DNA from: Paracoccaceae bacterium
GTDB taxonomy: Bacteria; Pseudomonadota; Alphaproteobacteria; Rhodobacterales; Rhodobacteraceae
Length of the DNA: 51,723 bases
Direction of reading: 5' to 3'
Assembly: GCA_011389685.1 (NCBI GenBank)
Contig: JAABTV010000022.1
Span: 1 to 51,723, forward strand
Part shown: positions 1 to 8,895 of the stretch, one piece after another
Layout: each line of letters begins with the position of its first letter
Numbering within the stretch: the first letter of the stretch is position 1
Made by a program: the position numbers and the translations under genes
Notes under the pieces: generated by a model
What the model was told of the DNA's origin: nothing
What the model saw: only the letters and a program-made list of their open reading frames with translations
Databases searched by the model: none

Positions 1-1
1 C

Positions 2-766
2 CCTCACCGCCGCTGCCGTGCCGGGAGTGAATCATGTTCTCGAAACCGCGTCGAGACCGGCCTTTTTCAGCAGCCTGTTAGTGGCATCTGGTTCAACTCA
101 AATGAACTCCAGGCCGCCCGAGAAAACCAGTTCTTCAAGGGAAAAGTCCGGGTCTTCATCGATCCGGACGATCTGAACATCGCGACCGTTCTGATGCCCG
201 GATATCGCGACCCAATCGAGGTCCAGCTGCAGATGACGGTTTTCGCGGATATGACGCTGATGGAGGTGTTGCAGCTGATGGCCGAATACCGGCGCGAAGA
301 TCCTGAAACGTCAGAGATTTACCATGATCGCCTGATGGAGGTCAAAACCAGGCGTTTCGCAGACATCTCTTCGATCGGGGTCGAACATGGCCTACCGCGC
401 AGCTACAGCACGATCGAAGAGTGCAAAGCGATGGCCAAGGTCGTATTCTCCGGCGCCCGGACGATCTATACAGGAACGTTGCCGGGGACAACACCACCGG
501 ATTCGATCACCGATCTGGACTCGGGTGCAGGTGCGGCGGTGTTCGCGATCGGTGATGGGGATTCCGTGATTGATGCGACCGTGGATGCAGACCCCGGCGA
601 AGCGGACAACGGCATCATCAATCCGGACGAGCCTGCGGTGGTTTCAGACGACGCGCAAGACGATCCGCCTGCGAACGCGTCTGAAACCCAGACCCCGCGC
701 AAGCCCAAGGCCACGAAAAAGGGCAAGAAACTGGCGCGCCCGACCAACCTCAAGGAGCTGAAATAA
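2..766 (+). CDS. Transposase C-terminal part (Mu/TnsB/TniA family), cut by window edge
   Basis: The frame is open from base 2, so the gene starts outside the window and only about 254 C-terminal residues are seen. Near 128-200 the translation reads as a small beta-barrel: GKVRVFIDPDDLNIATVL, then a continuing strand. A V-x-V-x-hydrophobic-DP-x-DL pattern is typical of the Mu-type transposase C-terminal domain that follows the DDE integrase core. The DDE core itself is not in the window. The tail has an acidic linker (bases about 570-670) and ends in a Lys/Arg-rich stretch, as in transposases that contact an ATPase partner. The stop overlaps the next gene's start (TAATG), so the two are translationally coupled. 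The family call is fairly firm; whether it is TniA-like or TnsB-like cannot be decided here. Confidence 0.75.
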   Translation, partial: PHRRCRAGSESCSRNRVETGLFQQPVSGIWFNSNELQAARENQFFKGKVRVFIDPDDLNIATVLMPGYRDPIEVQLQMTVFADMTLMEVLQLMAEYRREDPETSEIYHDRLMEVKTRRFADISSIGVEHGLPRSYSTIEECKAMAKVVFSGARTIYTGTLPGTTPPDSITDLDSGAGAAVFAIGDGDSVIDATVDADPGEADNGIINPDEPAVVSDDAQDDPPANASETQTPRKPKATKKGKKLARPTNLKELK

Positions 767-1761
767 TGTCTTTCATCGATACGACGCTCGTGGATGTTCG
801 CAAGCCACTTCTCGAAGCACGGTTTCCCTTCGGCCGCTCAGAGCGGCTCCGTGAAGCCATGACATGGTGCGCCTCCGACTATTACGCCAAGGCCGCCATC
901 GGCCAGCAGTTTGAAGCCCGCGGCATCGTGGTCATCGGAGAGTCCCGCCAGGGCAAGTCGACCGAGATCGAGACCCTTCTGCGGGCGTTCAACGACGGCT
1001 CGACCATCATGCCCGACGGTCGGCCTGCGAAGATTGTCTCTTGCCTGCTGTCCGGGAAAGTCACGTGGAAAGACTTGGGCGTCGTCATTCTTGAGGTGCT
1101 CGGATACCCGCTTCGGGGGCGTCACTCACAGACCGAGATCTGGTCGAAAGTGCGGAAATGCGCCGAGCTTCAGGGGGTCATCGGTATCCATTTCGATGAA
1201 TGCCAGCACGTGTTCACTTCCGCGGACAGCGCGACCAACCAGAAGATGCTCGACAGCTTCAAGTCGCTCCTCAAAGATCACAACTGGCCCTTGATGCTGA
1301 TTTTCTCCGGGATTCCCAGTCTTGCAGCACACATCAAGAAGGAGGAACAGCTCGACCGGCTTCTCCGGACGGTCAGCTTCGATGGGATCGACCTGTCGGA
1401 AGAGGCCGACCGGGACGAAATCGTTCACCTCGTCTTCAGCTACGCTGACAAAGCCGATTTGGACGTCGACGACATCGTCACGGAAGACTTTCGGGAACGG
1501 CTTGATTTCGCCGCGTGCCACCGGTGGGGCCTGGTGATCGAGCTTCTCATCGAGGCGTTCAGTTTCGCCGCGACAACCCCTGACAAGGTCTGCCGCGTCG
1601 ACCATTTCTCGACGGCATTTTCGAAAATCTCGGGAATGGCAGAGGGGTATTCGCCGTTCACCATGCCGAACTATCGCGACCATTTCGACCAAAGTAAGAT
1701 GCTGGAAATGATCGAGAAGTCACGCCAGAAGAAAACCTTGAGACGAAAGTCGGCTTCCTAG
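766..1761 (+). CDS. TniB/TnsC-like AAA+ ATPase of a transposon
   Basis: 331 residues. The Walker A motif is GESRQGKST at residues 58-66 and the Walker B is GIHFDECQH around 140-148 (acidic pair D144-E145). A sensor-like FSGIPSL segment follows near residue 185. This is the pattern of AAA+ regulators of Mu/Tn7/Tn5053-type transposition (MuB, TnsC, TniB), which bind target DNA and activate the transposase. The gene overlaps the transposase stop by one base and is followed by a strong terminator. No TniQ or resolvase gene follows, so either the element carries these upstream of the window or it lacks them. TniB against TnsC cannot be settled without alignment; the role as transposition ATPase is likely. 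Confidence 0.8.
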   Translation: MSFIDTTLVDVRKPLLEARFPFGRSERLREAMTWCASDYYAKAAIGQQFEARGIVVIGESRQGKSTEIETLLRAFNDGSTIMPDGRPAKIVSCLLSGKVTWKDLGVVILEVLGYPLRGRHSQTEIWSKVRKCAELQGVIGIHFDECQHVFTSADSATNQKMLDSFKSLLKDHNWPLMLIFSGIPSLAAHIKKEEQLDRLLRTVSFDGIDLSEEADRDEIVHLVFSYADKADLDVDDIVTEDFRERLDFAACHRWGLVIELLIEAFSFAATTPDKVCRVDHFSTAFSKISGMAEGYSPFTMPNYRDHFDQSKMLEMIEKSRQKKTLRRKSAS

Positions 1762-1792
1762 ACATAGTCGAGCGACCATCCCCAGGACCAAG

Positions 1793-1817
1793 GGCCCGCA
1801 CCATGCGGGCCTTTTTT
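1793..1817 (+). terminator. Rho-independent terminator after the transposition operon
   Basis: An 8-bp perfect stem, GGCCCGCA (1793-1800) with TGCGGGCC (1804-1811), has a CCA loop and is followed by six T. It lies 31 bases after the ATPase stop codon. Confidence 0.85.
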
Positions 1818-2308
1818 GTTTTATGCTTTGTCCAAAGCGGGTATGGATATGCTTCCGCCGTGCACACAATTGCCCCACGCTGTCTTGGTGCCCCGCAAAA
1901 GACCAATAAAAACAGTGGCTTGTGGCAAGGCCTCCAGGCCCGAATCATTCTTCCGTGCAGCCATATGGCCAATCGTCATTCTTGCGAAAGATGTCCAAAT
2001 ACCTTCGCACGCGGCGCTCTTCTCGAACAAGGATTCAATAGCCGGTTCGGCCCCCACACCATGATCATCCATCACCCAAACCGTCATCCCGAGCCCCCAC
2101 CGCCCCCCGTCAACCTTCGCCCCCCGTCCCCGAGACGCTCCCCCCGGCAGCCGGGCGGCAGCCCCTTTTTCACCCCCCGAATCGAGTGATAACGCAGGCC
2201 GCAGCGCGGCCAGATCCCCCTTGCCAACCGGCCCGATTCCCGCTATGCGCCACGCTTCACGCGGGGCTACAGCCTTGGAGGAGCCCCGCCTCATACAGGA
2301 GAACTCTC
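1818..2308. other. Non-coding stretch between transposon genes and rplY
   Basis: No convincing gene is seen. The left part (to about 2060) is less GC-rich than its surroundings and may be the transposon's outer end. From about 2075 to 2165 the plus strand is strongly C-rich, with runs of five or six C. I looked for a terminal inverted repeat or a target-site duplication and could not identify one, because the other end of the element is outside the window. The rplY promoter must lie in the right-hand part, but no clear -35/-10 pair stands out. Confidence 0.5.
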
Positions 2309-2959
2309 ATGGCTGGACAGATCCCAGATCTTCACGCCGAGGCACGGACGGGGACAGGCAAGGGCGCCGCTCGTCAGGCACGCCGCGATGGCATGGTGCC
2401 CGGTATCGTTTACGGCGGCGACGTTGACCCGCTGCCCATCAACATTCCTTACAACGCATTGATCAAGCGCCTGAAAAACGGCCGGTTCCTGTCGACCCTG
2501 TGGAACCTCAAGGTCGATGGCGAGGACGATGTGCGCGTGATCTGCCGCAGCGTTCAGCGCGACGTGGTCAAGGATCTGCCCACCCATATCGACCTGCTGC
2601 GCCTGCGCCGCACCAGCCGGATCAGCCTCTTCATTCATGTCGATTTCATCAATGAAGACAAGGCCCCGGGCCTCAAGAAGGGCGGCGTGCTGACCGCCGT
2701 GCGCCCCGAGGTCGAGTTGAATGTCGTCGCCGGCGACATCCCCGAACTGATCACCGTCGATCTCGAAGGGCTGGACATCGGCGACATCGTCCACATCTCC
2801 GACGTCACCCTCCCCGCAGGCGCCAAGCCCACGGTCGAACGTGATTTCGTGATCGCCAACATCTCGGCCCCGTCGAGCCTGCGCGCCTCCGAGGACGAAG
2901 AGGAAACGGCGGCTGACGAGGTCGAAACCGTGGCCGAATCCGAAGCCTCGGAAGACTGA
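2309..2959 (+). CDS. rplY: 50S ribosomal protein L25 (Ctc form)
   Basis: 216 residues. The start is ATG with an AGGAG ribosome binding site seven bases upstream (2297-2301), and the protein begins [20 protein letters not shown]. The N-terminal half holds the 5S-rRNA-binding L25 fold (VPGIVYGG). The C-terminal half is the TL5/Ctc domain ([19 protein letters not shown]), followed by an acidic tail rich in Glu. This two-domain length is usual in alphaproteobacteria, against about 94 residues in E. coli. The longer open frame upstream to 2186 is not coding, as the L25 match starts at this ATG. It is followed by its own terminator and then pth, a common pairing in bacteria. Confidence 0.96.
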   Translation: MAGQIPDLHAEARTGTGKGAARQARRDGMVPGIVYGGDVDPLPINIPYNALIKRLKNGRFLSTLWNLKVDGEDDVRVICRSVQRDVVKDLPTHIDLLRLRRTSRISLFIHVDFINEDKAPGLKKGGVLTAVRPEVELNVVAGDIPELITVDLEGLDIGDIVHISDVTLPAGAKPTVERDFVIANISAPSSLRASEDEEETAADEVETVAESEASED

Positions 2960-2987
2960 TCTTCCGCATGTCGCACGGAACAGGAAG

Positions 2988-3017
2988 CGCGGCCCTCGGG
3001 GGCCGCGTTTTCGTTTT
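2988..3017 (+). terminator. Terminator after rplY
   Basis: The 8-bp stem CGCGGCCC (2988-2995) pairs with GGGCCGCG (3000-3007) around a TCGG loop, and TTTTCGTTTT follows. Confidence 0.85.
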
Positions 3018-3101
3018 GCGGCAACGGCTTGCGCCACGGCGATTGATTCCCGCGCGCAACCGTCCTAGACCTTTGCGCGACCGCAAGAGGGGGCGCCGCC
3101 C

Positions 3102-3812
3102 ATGCAGATTTTCGTCGGCCTCGGCAATCCCGGGGCGAAATATGCCCATAACCGGCACAATATCGGTTTCATGGCGGTGGACCGCATCGCCGAGGAACAC
3201 GACTTTAGCCCGTGGAAATCGCGCTTCCAGGGGCTGGTCAGCGAGGGGCGCCTGGGCGACGACAAGATCCTGCTGCTGAAGCCCCAGACCTTCATGAACC
3301 GCTCGGGCCAGTCGATCGGCGAGGCCATGCGATTCTTCAAGCTCGACTCCACCGATATCACCGTTTTCCATGACGAGTTGGACCTCGCCCCCGGCAAGCT
3401 GCGCGTCAAGCATGGCGGCGGGCATGCCGGTCATAACGGGCTGCGCTCGATCCATGACCATATCGGCCCACATTATACCCGCGTGCGAATGGGCATCGGC
3501 CATCCCGGCCACAAGGATCGCGTCGCGGCCTACGTGTTGCACGACTTCGCCAAATCCGACGCGGACTGGCTCGACGATGTGCTGCACGGCTGCGCCGACG
3601 GTGCGCCCGATCTGGCGCAGGGCGATACCGGGCGTTTTCTCAATGCCGTGGCGCTCAGGGTCAAGCCGCCCCGCGCCTCGACCACGCCAGCCGACAAGCC
3701 CCGCAGGAAACCGGACGCGCCCAAGCCCGACCCTCGACCCGTGCAGCCCGAGGCGCCACCGCAGACCGACACCCGCTCGCCCCTGCAAAGGCTGATGGAT
3801 CGTTTCAGGTGA
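3102..3812 (+). CDS. pth: Peptidyl-tRNA hydrolase
   Basis: 236 residues. The enzyme frees tRNA from peptidyl-tRNA that dropped off ribosomes. Family residues are all present: N9 in GLGNPG, catalytic H19 in NRHN, N66 in FMNRSG, D91 in FHDELD, and the GGGHAGHNGLRS segment near 110. The enzyme core ends near residue 185. The remaining 50 residues form a Pro/Lys/Arg-rich low-complexity tail, an extension often seen in Rhodobacterales. The gene follows rplY with its own terminator in between, so it is probably transcribed separately. Confidence 0.96.
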   Translation: MQIFVGLGNPGAKYAHNRHNIGFMAVDRIAEEHDFSPWKSRFQGLVSEGRLGDDKILLLKPQTFMNRSGQSIGEAMRFFKLDSTDITVFHDELDLAPGKLRVKHGGGHAGHNGLRSIHDHIGPHYTRVRMGIGHPGHKDRVAAYVLHDFAKSDADWLDDVLHGCADGAPDLAQGDTGRFLNAVALRVKPPRASTTPADKPRRKPDAPKPDPRPVQPEAPPQTDTRSPLQRLMDRFR

Positions 3813-3881
3813 GGCCATCGGGGAGTTGCCAAAGCGACAGCCCCCGGGCATCATCGCGCGGTGACATGATACGGGGGTAAC

Positions 3882-5060
3882 ATGCGGGCATTCGGCAAGT
3901 TTCTGGGGCGTCTTCTTCTGCTGCTGATCGTTATCGCGATCGCCGCAGGCATCTGGAAACGCGACAACATCACACGGCTTCTGGCGGTGAACTCGCTGTT
4001 TTCCGAAGAGAAGATCGTGCAGAATTTCAGCCATATGGACGACCTCTTCCTGACCCTGCCGATGTCGCGCGGGCCGGGCCCCGTCAGCCCCCTGCCCATC
4101 GGCGCGCCGATGGGAATGCCCCAAGGCTTCGACGACTGGCTCAAGGCGCGCGCCGTCACCGCGCTCGTGGTGATGAAGGACGGGCAAATCCGGCAAGAGA
4201 GCTATCATCTCGGCACCGGTCCCGACGACCGGCGCATCTCGTGGTCGGTCGCCAAGAGCTTTCTTTCGGCGCTTTTCGGCATCATGGTCGATGAGGGCGC
4301 CATCGCCTCGCTCGACGATCCGGTGACGAAATACGCCCCCGCGCTCGAAGGCGGCGCCTATGACGGCGCCAAGATCCGCAACGTGCTCCAGATGGCCAGC
4401 GGCGTGACCTTTGACGAGGATTACCTCGATTTCTGGAGCGACATCAACAAGATGGGGCGCGTCATCGCATTGGGTCGCTCGATCGACGGTTTCACCGAGA
4501 ACCTGACCGAGACCGAGGCCGCCGCCGGGCTGCGCTGGCAATATGTCTCGATCGACACCCATGTTCTGGGCATGGTGCTGCGCGGCGCGACCGGACGGGC
4601 CATTCCCGACCTGATGCAGGAAAAGATCCTGGATCACATGGGGCTTGAGGCCGATCCCTACTACCTCTCCGACGGCTATGAAACCGCCTTCGTGCTGGGC
4701 GGACTCAACCTCACCACGCGCGATTATGCCCGCTTCGGCCAGATGATCCTGCAAGACGGGCAATGGCAGGGGCGGCAGGTCGTGCCGGCCGACTGGGTCG
4801 CTGCCTCGACCGTGCCTTCGGCCCCGACCGCCCCGGGCGCGCAGCAATACGGGCTGCAATGGTGGATGCCCCCCGACGCGCGCGAGGGCGAATTCTTTGC
4901 CCGTGGCATCTATGGCCAGTATATCTATATCGACCGCCCAAGCGGCGTGATGATCGCCACCAACGGCGCCGACCGCGGTTTCCGCGAACCGGGCGTGAAC
5001 GACCGCAACATCGCGATGTTCCGCGCCATCGCCGCCACTCTTGAAAAGGAGACGCAATGA
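3882..5060 (+). CDS. Membrane-anchored serine hydrolase of the beta-lactamase/class C fold
   Basis: 392 residues. An N-terminal hydrophobic segment at about 10-24 is a signal anchor, placing the enzyme in the periplasm. The catalytic SxxK motif is S122-V-A-K125 (RISWSVAKSF), and the second motif appears as Y221-V-S223 rather than the classical YxN. A GIYGQYIYI segment near the C-terminus takes the place of the KTG/HxG box. This is the COG1680 group (esterases, peptidases and beta-lactamase relatives); the substrate is unknown and antibiotic hydrolysis should not be assumed. Its stop overlaps the start of the DUF2237 gene (ATGA). Confidence 0.85.
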   Translation: MRAFGKFLGRLLLLLIVIAIAAGIWKRDNITRLLAVNSLFSEEKIVQNFSHMDDLFLTLPMSRGPGPVSPLPIGAPMGMPQGFDDWLKARAVTALVVMKDGQIRQESYHLGTGPDDRRISWSVAKSFLSALFGIMVDEGAIASLDDPVTKYAPALEGGAYDGAKIRNVLQMASGVTFDEDYLDFWSDINKMGRVIALGRSIDGFTENLTETEAAAGLRWQYVSIDTHVLGMVLRGATGRAIPDLMQEKILDHMGLEADPYYLSDGYETAFVLGGLNLTTRDYARFGQMILQDGQWQGRQVVPADWVAASTVPSAPTAPGAQQYGLQWWMPPDAREGEFFARGIYGQYIYIDRPSGVMIATNGADRGFREPGVNDRNIAMFRAIAATLEKETQ

Positions 5061-5434
5061 AGGCCGAACCCGACCGCCCCGTCAACGTGCATGGCGCCCC
5101 GCTCGCCCCCTGCTCGAACGACCCCGTGACCGGGTTCTTCCGCGACGGGCATTGCAACACCTGCGAGGCCGACATGGGCTCCCACACGGTCTGTTGCGAG
5201 ATGACGGCGGAATTCCTCGCCTATGAGAAATACGTCGGTAATGATCTCAGCACCCCGCGCCCGGAATTCAATTTCGCCGGCCTCAAACCCGGCGATCACT
5301 GGTGCGTCTGCGCCGCGCGCTTCCTTCAGGCCGCCGACGAAGGCTGTGCCCCCCGCGTCAACCTCGCCGCCACCCACGCCCGCGCGCTGGAAATCGTGCC
5401 GATGTCGGTGCTCGAGGCGCATGCCGTGCCGTGA
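5057..5434 (+). CDS. DUF2237 family protein
   Basis: 125 residues, starting with an ATGA overlap with the hydrolase gene, so the two are co-translated. The sequence follows the whole DUF2237 pattern: NVHGAPLAPCS, DPVTGFFRDGHCNTC, the GNDLSTPRPEF segment and GLKPGDHWCVCAARF. There are several conserved Cys and His residues that look able to bind a metal or form disulfides. No function is established for the family that I can name. It ends only 11 bases from the convergent trpB stop. Confidence 0.9.
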   Translation: MKAEPDRPVNVHGAPLAPCSNDPVTGFFRDGHCNTCEADMGSHTVCCEMTAEFLAYEKYVGNDLSTPRPEFNFAGLKPGDHWCVCAARFLQAADEGCAPRVNLAATHARALEIVPMSVLEAHAVP

Positions 5435-5445
5435 GTGCGGCCGCG

Positions 5446-6699
5446 TCAGTCCACCACGCGCCCTTCGGTGTCGGACATGTCGAAACCCAGATGCTTTGCG
5501 ACCGTATAGATGTCCTTGTCGCCACGCCCGCACATGTTCATCACGATGACATGCTCGCGCGGCAGGTCGGGGGCGATCTTCATCACATGGGCCAGCGCGT
5601 GGCTCGGTTCCAGCGCCGGGATGATCCCCTCGGTCGCGCAGGAAAGCTGGAACGCCTCCAGCGCCTCGCGGTCGGTGATGCTCACATATTCGGCGCGGCC
5701 CGTATCGTGCAGCCAGCTGTGTTCCGGCCCGATCCCCGGATAATCCAACCCCGCCGAGATCGAGAACCCTTCGAGGATCTGCCCGTCATCGTCCTGCAAC
5801 AGATAGGTCCGGTTGCCATGCAGCACCCCCGGCCGCCCCCCGGTGAGCGAGGCGCAATGTTCCATCTTGTCATTGACACCCTTGCCGCCCGCCTCGACGC
5901 CGATGATCCGCACGGAAGGGTCATCGAGGAAAGGAAAGAACAGCCCCATCGCGTTCGATCCGCCGCCGATGGCCGCGATCACCGTGTCGGGCAGGCGCCC
6001 TTCGCCTTCCTGTTCGGCCAGTTGCCAGCGCACTTCCTTGCCGATGATCGACTGGAAATCGCGCACCATCGCCGGATAGGGGTGCGGCCCCGCCACCGTG
6101 CCGATGCAATAGAACGTGTCGCGCACATTGGTCACCCAGTCGCGCAGCGCGTCGTTCATCGCGTCCTTCAACGTGCCGCGCCCGGATGTGACCGGGATCA
6201 CCTCGGCCCCCAGCAGGCGCATGCGGAACACGTTGGGCGCCTGGCGCTCGACATCGTGCTTGCCCATGTAGACGACGCATTGCAGGCCGAACTTGGCACA
6301 GACCGTGGCCGTGGCCACACCATGCTGTCCGGCGCCGGTTTCGGCGATGATACGTTTCTTGCCCATGCGGCGCGCCAGCAGGATCTGGCCCAGCACGTTG
6401 TTGATCTTGTGCGCGCCGGTGTGGTTCAACTCGTCGCGCTTGAGGTATATCTTCGCGCCGCCCAGATGGTTGGTCAGCCGCTCGGCGAAATAGAGCGGGC
6501 TGGGACGGCCGACATAGTGTTTCCACAGATCGTCCATCTCGGCCCAGAAATCGGGATCGGTCTTTGCCCGCTCGTATTCGGCCTCAAGCTCGAGGATCAA
6601 GGGCATCAGCGTTTCCGAGACGAACCGCCCGCCGTAATTGCCGAACCGCCCGCGCTCGTCGGGGCCGTTCATGAAACTGTTGAAAAGATCGTCGGCCAT
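5446..6699 (-). CDS. trpB: Tryptophan synthase beta chain
   Basis: 417 residues, from the ATG of [20 protein letters not shown], preceded by GGGAGG on the minus strand. The enzyme joins indole and serine into tryptophan with pyridoxal phosphate. The PLP lysine is K98 in [11 protein letters not shown], and the phosphate-binding glycine loop is [11 protein letters not shown]. Length and motifs are those of the standard TrpB1 type that pairs with TrpA; trpA is not in the window. The longer open frame up to 6927 has no family similarity. trpB lies downstream of trpF on the same strand, with a GNAT gene and a small gene in between. Confidence 0.97.
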   Translation of the reverse strand: MADDLFNSFMNGPDERGRFGNYGGRFVSETLMPLILELEAEYERAKTDPDFWAEMDDLWKHYVGRPSPLYFAERLTNHLGGAKIYLKRDELNHTGAHKINNVLGQILLARRMGKKRIIAETGAGQHGVATATVCAKFGLQCVVYMGKHDVERQAPNVFRMRLLGAEVIPVTSGRGTLKDAMNDALRDWVTNVRDTFYCIGTVAGPHPYPAMVRDFQSIIGKEVRWQLAEQEGEGRLPDTVIAAIGGGSNAMGLFFPFLDDPSVRIIGVEAGGKGVNDKMEHCASLTGGRPGVLHGNRTYLLQDDDGQILEGFSISAGLDYPGIGPEHSWLHDTGRAEYVSITDREALEAFQLSCATEGIIPALEPSHALAHVMKIAPDLPREHVIVMNMCGRGDKDIYTVAKHLGFDMSDTEGRVVD

Positions 6700-6767
6700 G
6701 CTGCGCCTCCCGGTTGCCTTGGGCCGATGTAAACCCGAACGCGGCAGGGGGCAATAGAGGCCGGGAA

Positions 6768-6789
6768 GACGCGGGCGCGCGCCCGCGTC
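6768..6789. repeat. Perfect 22-bp palindrome at the end of the small gene
   Basis: GACGCGGGCGC (6768-6778) and GCGCCCGCGTC (6779-6789) form a perfect palindrome overlapping the stop codon of the 84-residue gene. It sits in an alternating C/G stretch. It could fold as a transcript hairpin, but no T-run follows on the minus strand, so intrinsic termination is doubtful. Confidence 0.6.
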
Positions 6790-7042
6790 AGGCGCCCGCG
6801 CGCGCGGGCGCGCTCCGGGCGCGGCGCACCGGTTCGGCATTGCAGCAGATGATGAAATGGCGACCGTTCTCCAGCGCCTGCCACCCCCGCCGCTCGACCT
6901 CGGCCAGAAAGACATCCCGCCCGACAATGCGTTCCACGTCCCGCACCTGACGCTTGATCACGCCACCACGACAGGCATCGCGCGACGAGAACAGATCACG
7001 CATCCACAATTCCGGGACAATGCGGGCAGGCAAATGGGTCAT
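6788..7042 (-). CDS. Small conserved-looking hypothetical protein between trpB and trpF
   Basis: 84 residues, read from the ATG of [21 protein letters not shown] recall such a small protein beside trpF in other Rhodobacterales, sometimes mislabelled as a phosphoribosylanthranilate isomerase; it is not one. It has an Arg-rich middle ([27 protein letters not shown]) and a low-complexity Ala/Arg/Pro tail coded by alternating C/G. No catalytic motif is visible and the function is unknown. A TTAA-N7-TTAA palindrome lies 24 bases before the start and could be a CtrA operator. The reading frame is plausible because it fills the space between its neighbours and has sensible codon use until the tail. 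Confidence 0.65.
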   Translation of the reverse strand: MTHLPARIVPELWMRDLFSSRDACRGGVIKRQVRDVERIVGRDVFLAEVERRGWQALENGRHFIICCNAEPVRRARSAPARAGA

Positions 7043-7065
7043 GACCACAGGATGAGTCTTCCAGG

Positions 7066-7080
7066 TTAACCGCCGGTTAA
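7066..7080 (-). promoter_or_regulatory. CtrA-consensus palindrome TTAA-N7-TTAA
   Basis: TTAACCGCCGGTTAA is a perfect palindrome that exactly fits the alphaproteobacterial CtrA full site (two TTAA separated by seven bases). It overlaps the stop codon of the GNAT gene and lies 24 bases before the 84-residue gene. Binding is inferred from the motif only. Confidence 0.5.
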
Positions 7081-7533
7081 TCCCGCAAGTGGTTTCTTGA
7101 ACCCCACATGGCTCGCCTCGAAACCGAGCGATTGATAGAATCGGCGGCTCTCGCTGCGGGTGGCGTTCATGGTGAGCTGGATCAGCCGGCACCTGGCCGC
7201 ACGTGCCCGCGCCTCGACATCGGCGAACATCATCTGCCCGACCCCCAGCCCGCGCAGGTCCGAGGTCACGCGCACCGATTCCACCTGCGCGCGCCGCGCC
7301 GCGGCCAGGCTCAGGCCCGAAATGAACGTGACCTGATAGGTGGCGACGACCCGCCCCGCCGCATCCGCGCCCACGATCAGATGGTTCGCGCCCTCGGCCC
7401 GCATCGCCTCGAAGGCGGCGCGATAGGTATCCAGGTTCTGGTGTTCCCGCGCCGCCCCCAAGACGTCATCGGCCAGGAGCGCCACCACGGCGGGCACATC
7501 CTCGATGCGCGCCTCGCGGAAGGTCACGCACAT
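7066..7533 (-). CDS. GNAT family N-acetyltransferase
   Basis: 155 residues, starting [20 protein letters not shown], the usual first strand and helix of GNAT proteins. The acetyl-CoA pyrophosphate loop is seen as [12 protein letters not shown] (R/Q-x-x-G-x-G type) near residue 95. The C-terminal [16 protein letters not shown] segment is the usual alpha-4/beta-7 part. The substrate is unknown. The start overlaps the 3' end of trpF by 10 bases, so the gene is co-transcribed with trpF. The longer frame up to 7695 runs inside trpF and is not real. Confidence 0.88.
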   Translation of the reverse strand: MCVTFREARIEDVPAVVALLADDVLGAAREHQNLDTYRAAFEAMRAEGANHLIVGADAAGRVVATYQVTFISGLSLAAARRAQVESVRVTSDLRGLGVGQMMFADVEARARAARCRLIQLTMNATRSESRRFYQSLGFEASHVGFKKPLAGLTGG

Positions 7534-8165
7534 CGCGCCGCCTCCACGAAGGCCCGCATCAGATCGGCATCCTTCACCCCCGGCGCCGACTCGATGCCCG
7601 ACGCCGTGTCGACCTGCCGTGCCCCGGTCAGCCGGATCGCTTCGGCCACGTTCTGTGGCGTCAACCCGCCAGCGAGCATCCACGGCTTCGCCCACGTGCG
7701 CCCGGCCACGAGCCGCCAGTCGAACGCAATGCCATTGCCCCCCGGCAACGTGGCCCCCTTTGGCGGCTTGGCATCCAGAAGGATCTGATCGGCAACGGCC
7801 TCGTAAGCGTCCAGAACGGCCAGGTCGGCCTTTTCTGCGACCCCGACCACCTTCATCACCGGCAGCCCGTAACGCGCCCTGATCCCGGCCACACGGTCCG
7901 GGCTTTCCGCCCCGTGCAACTGGATCATGTCGAGCGGCACCCGCCCGGTGATCGCATCCAGTTCCGCATCACTCGCATCCACCACCAGCGCGACCCTGGC
8001 AATGCCCACCGGCGTATCCACCGCCAGGTCACGCGCCTGATCCGGCGTCACGTATCGCGGGCTCTTGGGAAAGAAGTTGAACCCGACATAATGCGCCCCC
8101 GCCCGGGCGGCGGCAACGATATCCCCGGGCCGGGTCAGGCCACAGAATTTCACCCTGATGCTCAT
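7524..8165 (-). CDS. trpF: Phosphoribosylanthranilate isomerase
   Basis: 213 residues. The enzyme performs the third step of tryptophan synthesis, isomerising N-(5'-phosphoribosyl)anthranilate. Motifs are [11 protein letters not shown] at the N-terminus (catalytic Cys8), [32 protein letters not shown], and the phosphate-binding end [14 protein letters not shown] followed by VDTASGIE, which carries the conserved Asp and Ser/Gly residues. It is followed by the overlapping GNAT gene, then a small gene and trpB on the same strand. Confidence 0.96.
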   Translation of the reverse strand: MSIRVKFCGLTRPGDIVAAARAGAHYVGFNFFPKSPRYVTPDQARDLAVDTPVGIARVALVVDASDAELDAITGRVPLDMIQLHGAESPDRVAGIRARYGLPVMKVVGVAEKADLAVLDAYEAVADQILLDAKPPKGATLPGGNGIAFDWRLVAGRTWAKPWMLAGGLTPQNVAEAIRLTGARQVDTASGIESAPGVKDADLMRAFVEAARCA

Positions 8166-8253
8166 GGCCCTGACCTATGCCAAAGCGGGCAGCCTGGCAA
8201 TCGCCCTGCTCGTCCCCGGGAAAAACACGCAAGGCAACCGGGCCTCGGCGGGA

Positions 8254-8610
8254 TCAGCTGGCCTCGTCCAGCAGCGCCAGAACCTCGTCCTTCTTGCCGC
8301 CCTTGCCATCGCTTTGCTTCAGGCGCTGCATCTCGCGCTTGAGCGCCTTCATCTCACGATCCTTGCGCGCGGCTTCGGCGCGTTGCCTGTGCTCGCGCAG
8401 CCATTCCCAGACAAAGCCGATCATCAGCCCGGCCACGACCGACCCGAGGATCACGATGAACAGCGGCAATTCAACCGAGCGGGTCAGCCCGAACAGGTTG
8501 CCCAGTTCCGCGGGCAACATCCGCAACTCGACCATGCCGCGATTGGCCATCGCGACCGAGATCAGGCAAATGGCCAACGCGGCCAGAAAGGCATAACGCA
8601 GATACCGCAT
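8254..8610 (-). CDS. LapA-type small inner membrane protein (DUF1049)
   Basis: 118 residues with two transmembrane segments at about 4-22 and 46-72, followed by a charged coiled-coil helix (EWLREHRQRAEAARKDREMKALKREM...). This is the layout of LapA/YciS proteins, which in E. coli work with LapB in lipopolysaccharide quality control. No lapB is adjacent here; the gene sits directly after ihfB with no gap, so both are probably one transcript. The same ihfB-lapA order is known in other proteobacteria. Confidence 0.85.
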   Translation of the reverse strand: MRYLRYAFLAALAICLISVAMANRGMVELRMLPAELGNLFGLTRSVELPLFIVILGSVVAGLMIGFVWEWLREHRQRAEAARKDREMKALKREMQRLKQSDGKGGKKDEVLALLDEAS

Positions 8611-8895
8611 TCACGACTTCCCGTTCAGGCGATCGCGCAACAGCTTGCCGGTCTTGAAGAAGGGCACATGCTTTTCCTCGACCTCGACCGCCTCGCCGGT
8701 GCGTGGGTTGCGCCCGACGCGCGCGTTGCGCTGCTTGACCGAGAAGGCACCGAACCCGCGCAGTTCGACCCGGTTGCCATTGGCCATCGCTTCGGTGATT
8801 TCCTCGAAAATGGTGTTCACGATGCGCTCGACATCGCGTTGATAAAGATGCGGATTCTCATCGGCAATCTTTTGAATCAGTTCCGATCGGATCAT
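8611..8895 (-). CDS. ihfB: Integration host factor subunit beta
   Basis: 94 residues, from the ATG of [22 protein letters not shown] is a heterodimer that binds and sharply bends DNA. The DNA-binding beta arm is complete, with the intercalating proline in [27 protein letters not shown] is the HU/IHF core. The upstream in-frame extension to 9162 has no IHF homology. It shares a transcript with the LapA-type gene and is separated from rpsA by the rpsA terminator, matching the common rpsA-ihfB order. Confidence 0.96.
   Translation of the reverse strand: MIRSELIQKIADENPHLYQRDVERIVNTIFEEITEAMANGNRVELRGFGAFSVKQRNARVGRNPRTGEAVEVEEKHVPFFKTGKLLRDRLNGKS

Noticed and set aside
1818-2308. Transposon terminal inverted repeat
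   Set aside because: Without the other end of the element no repeat could be confirmed; single TGT or ACA words are too common to call.
2805-5057. 750-codon minus-strand frame
   Set aside because: Antisense to rplY, pth and the serine hydrolase; composition follows reversed codons of those genes.
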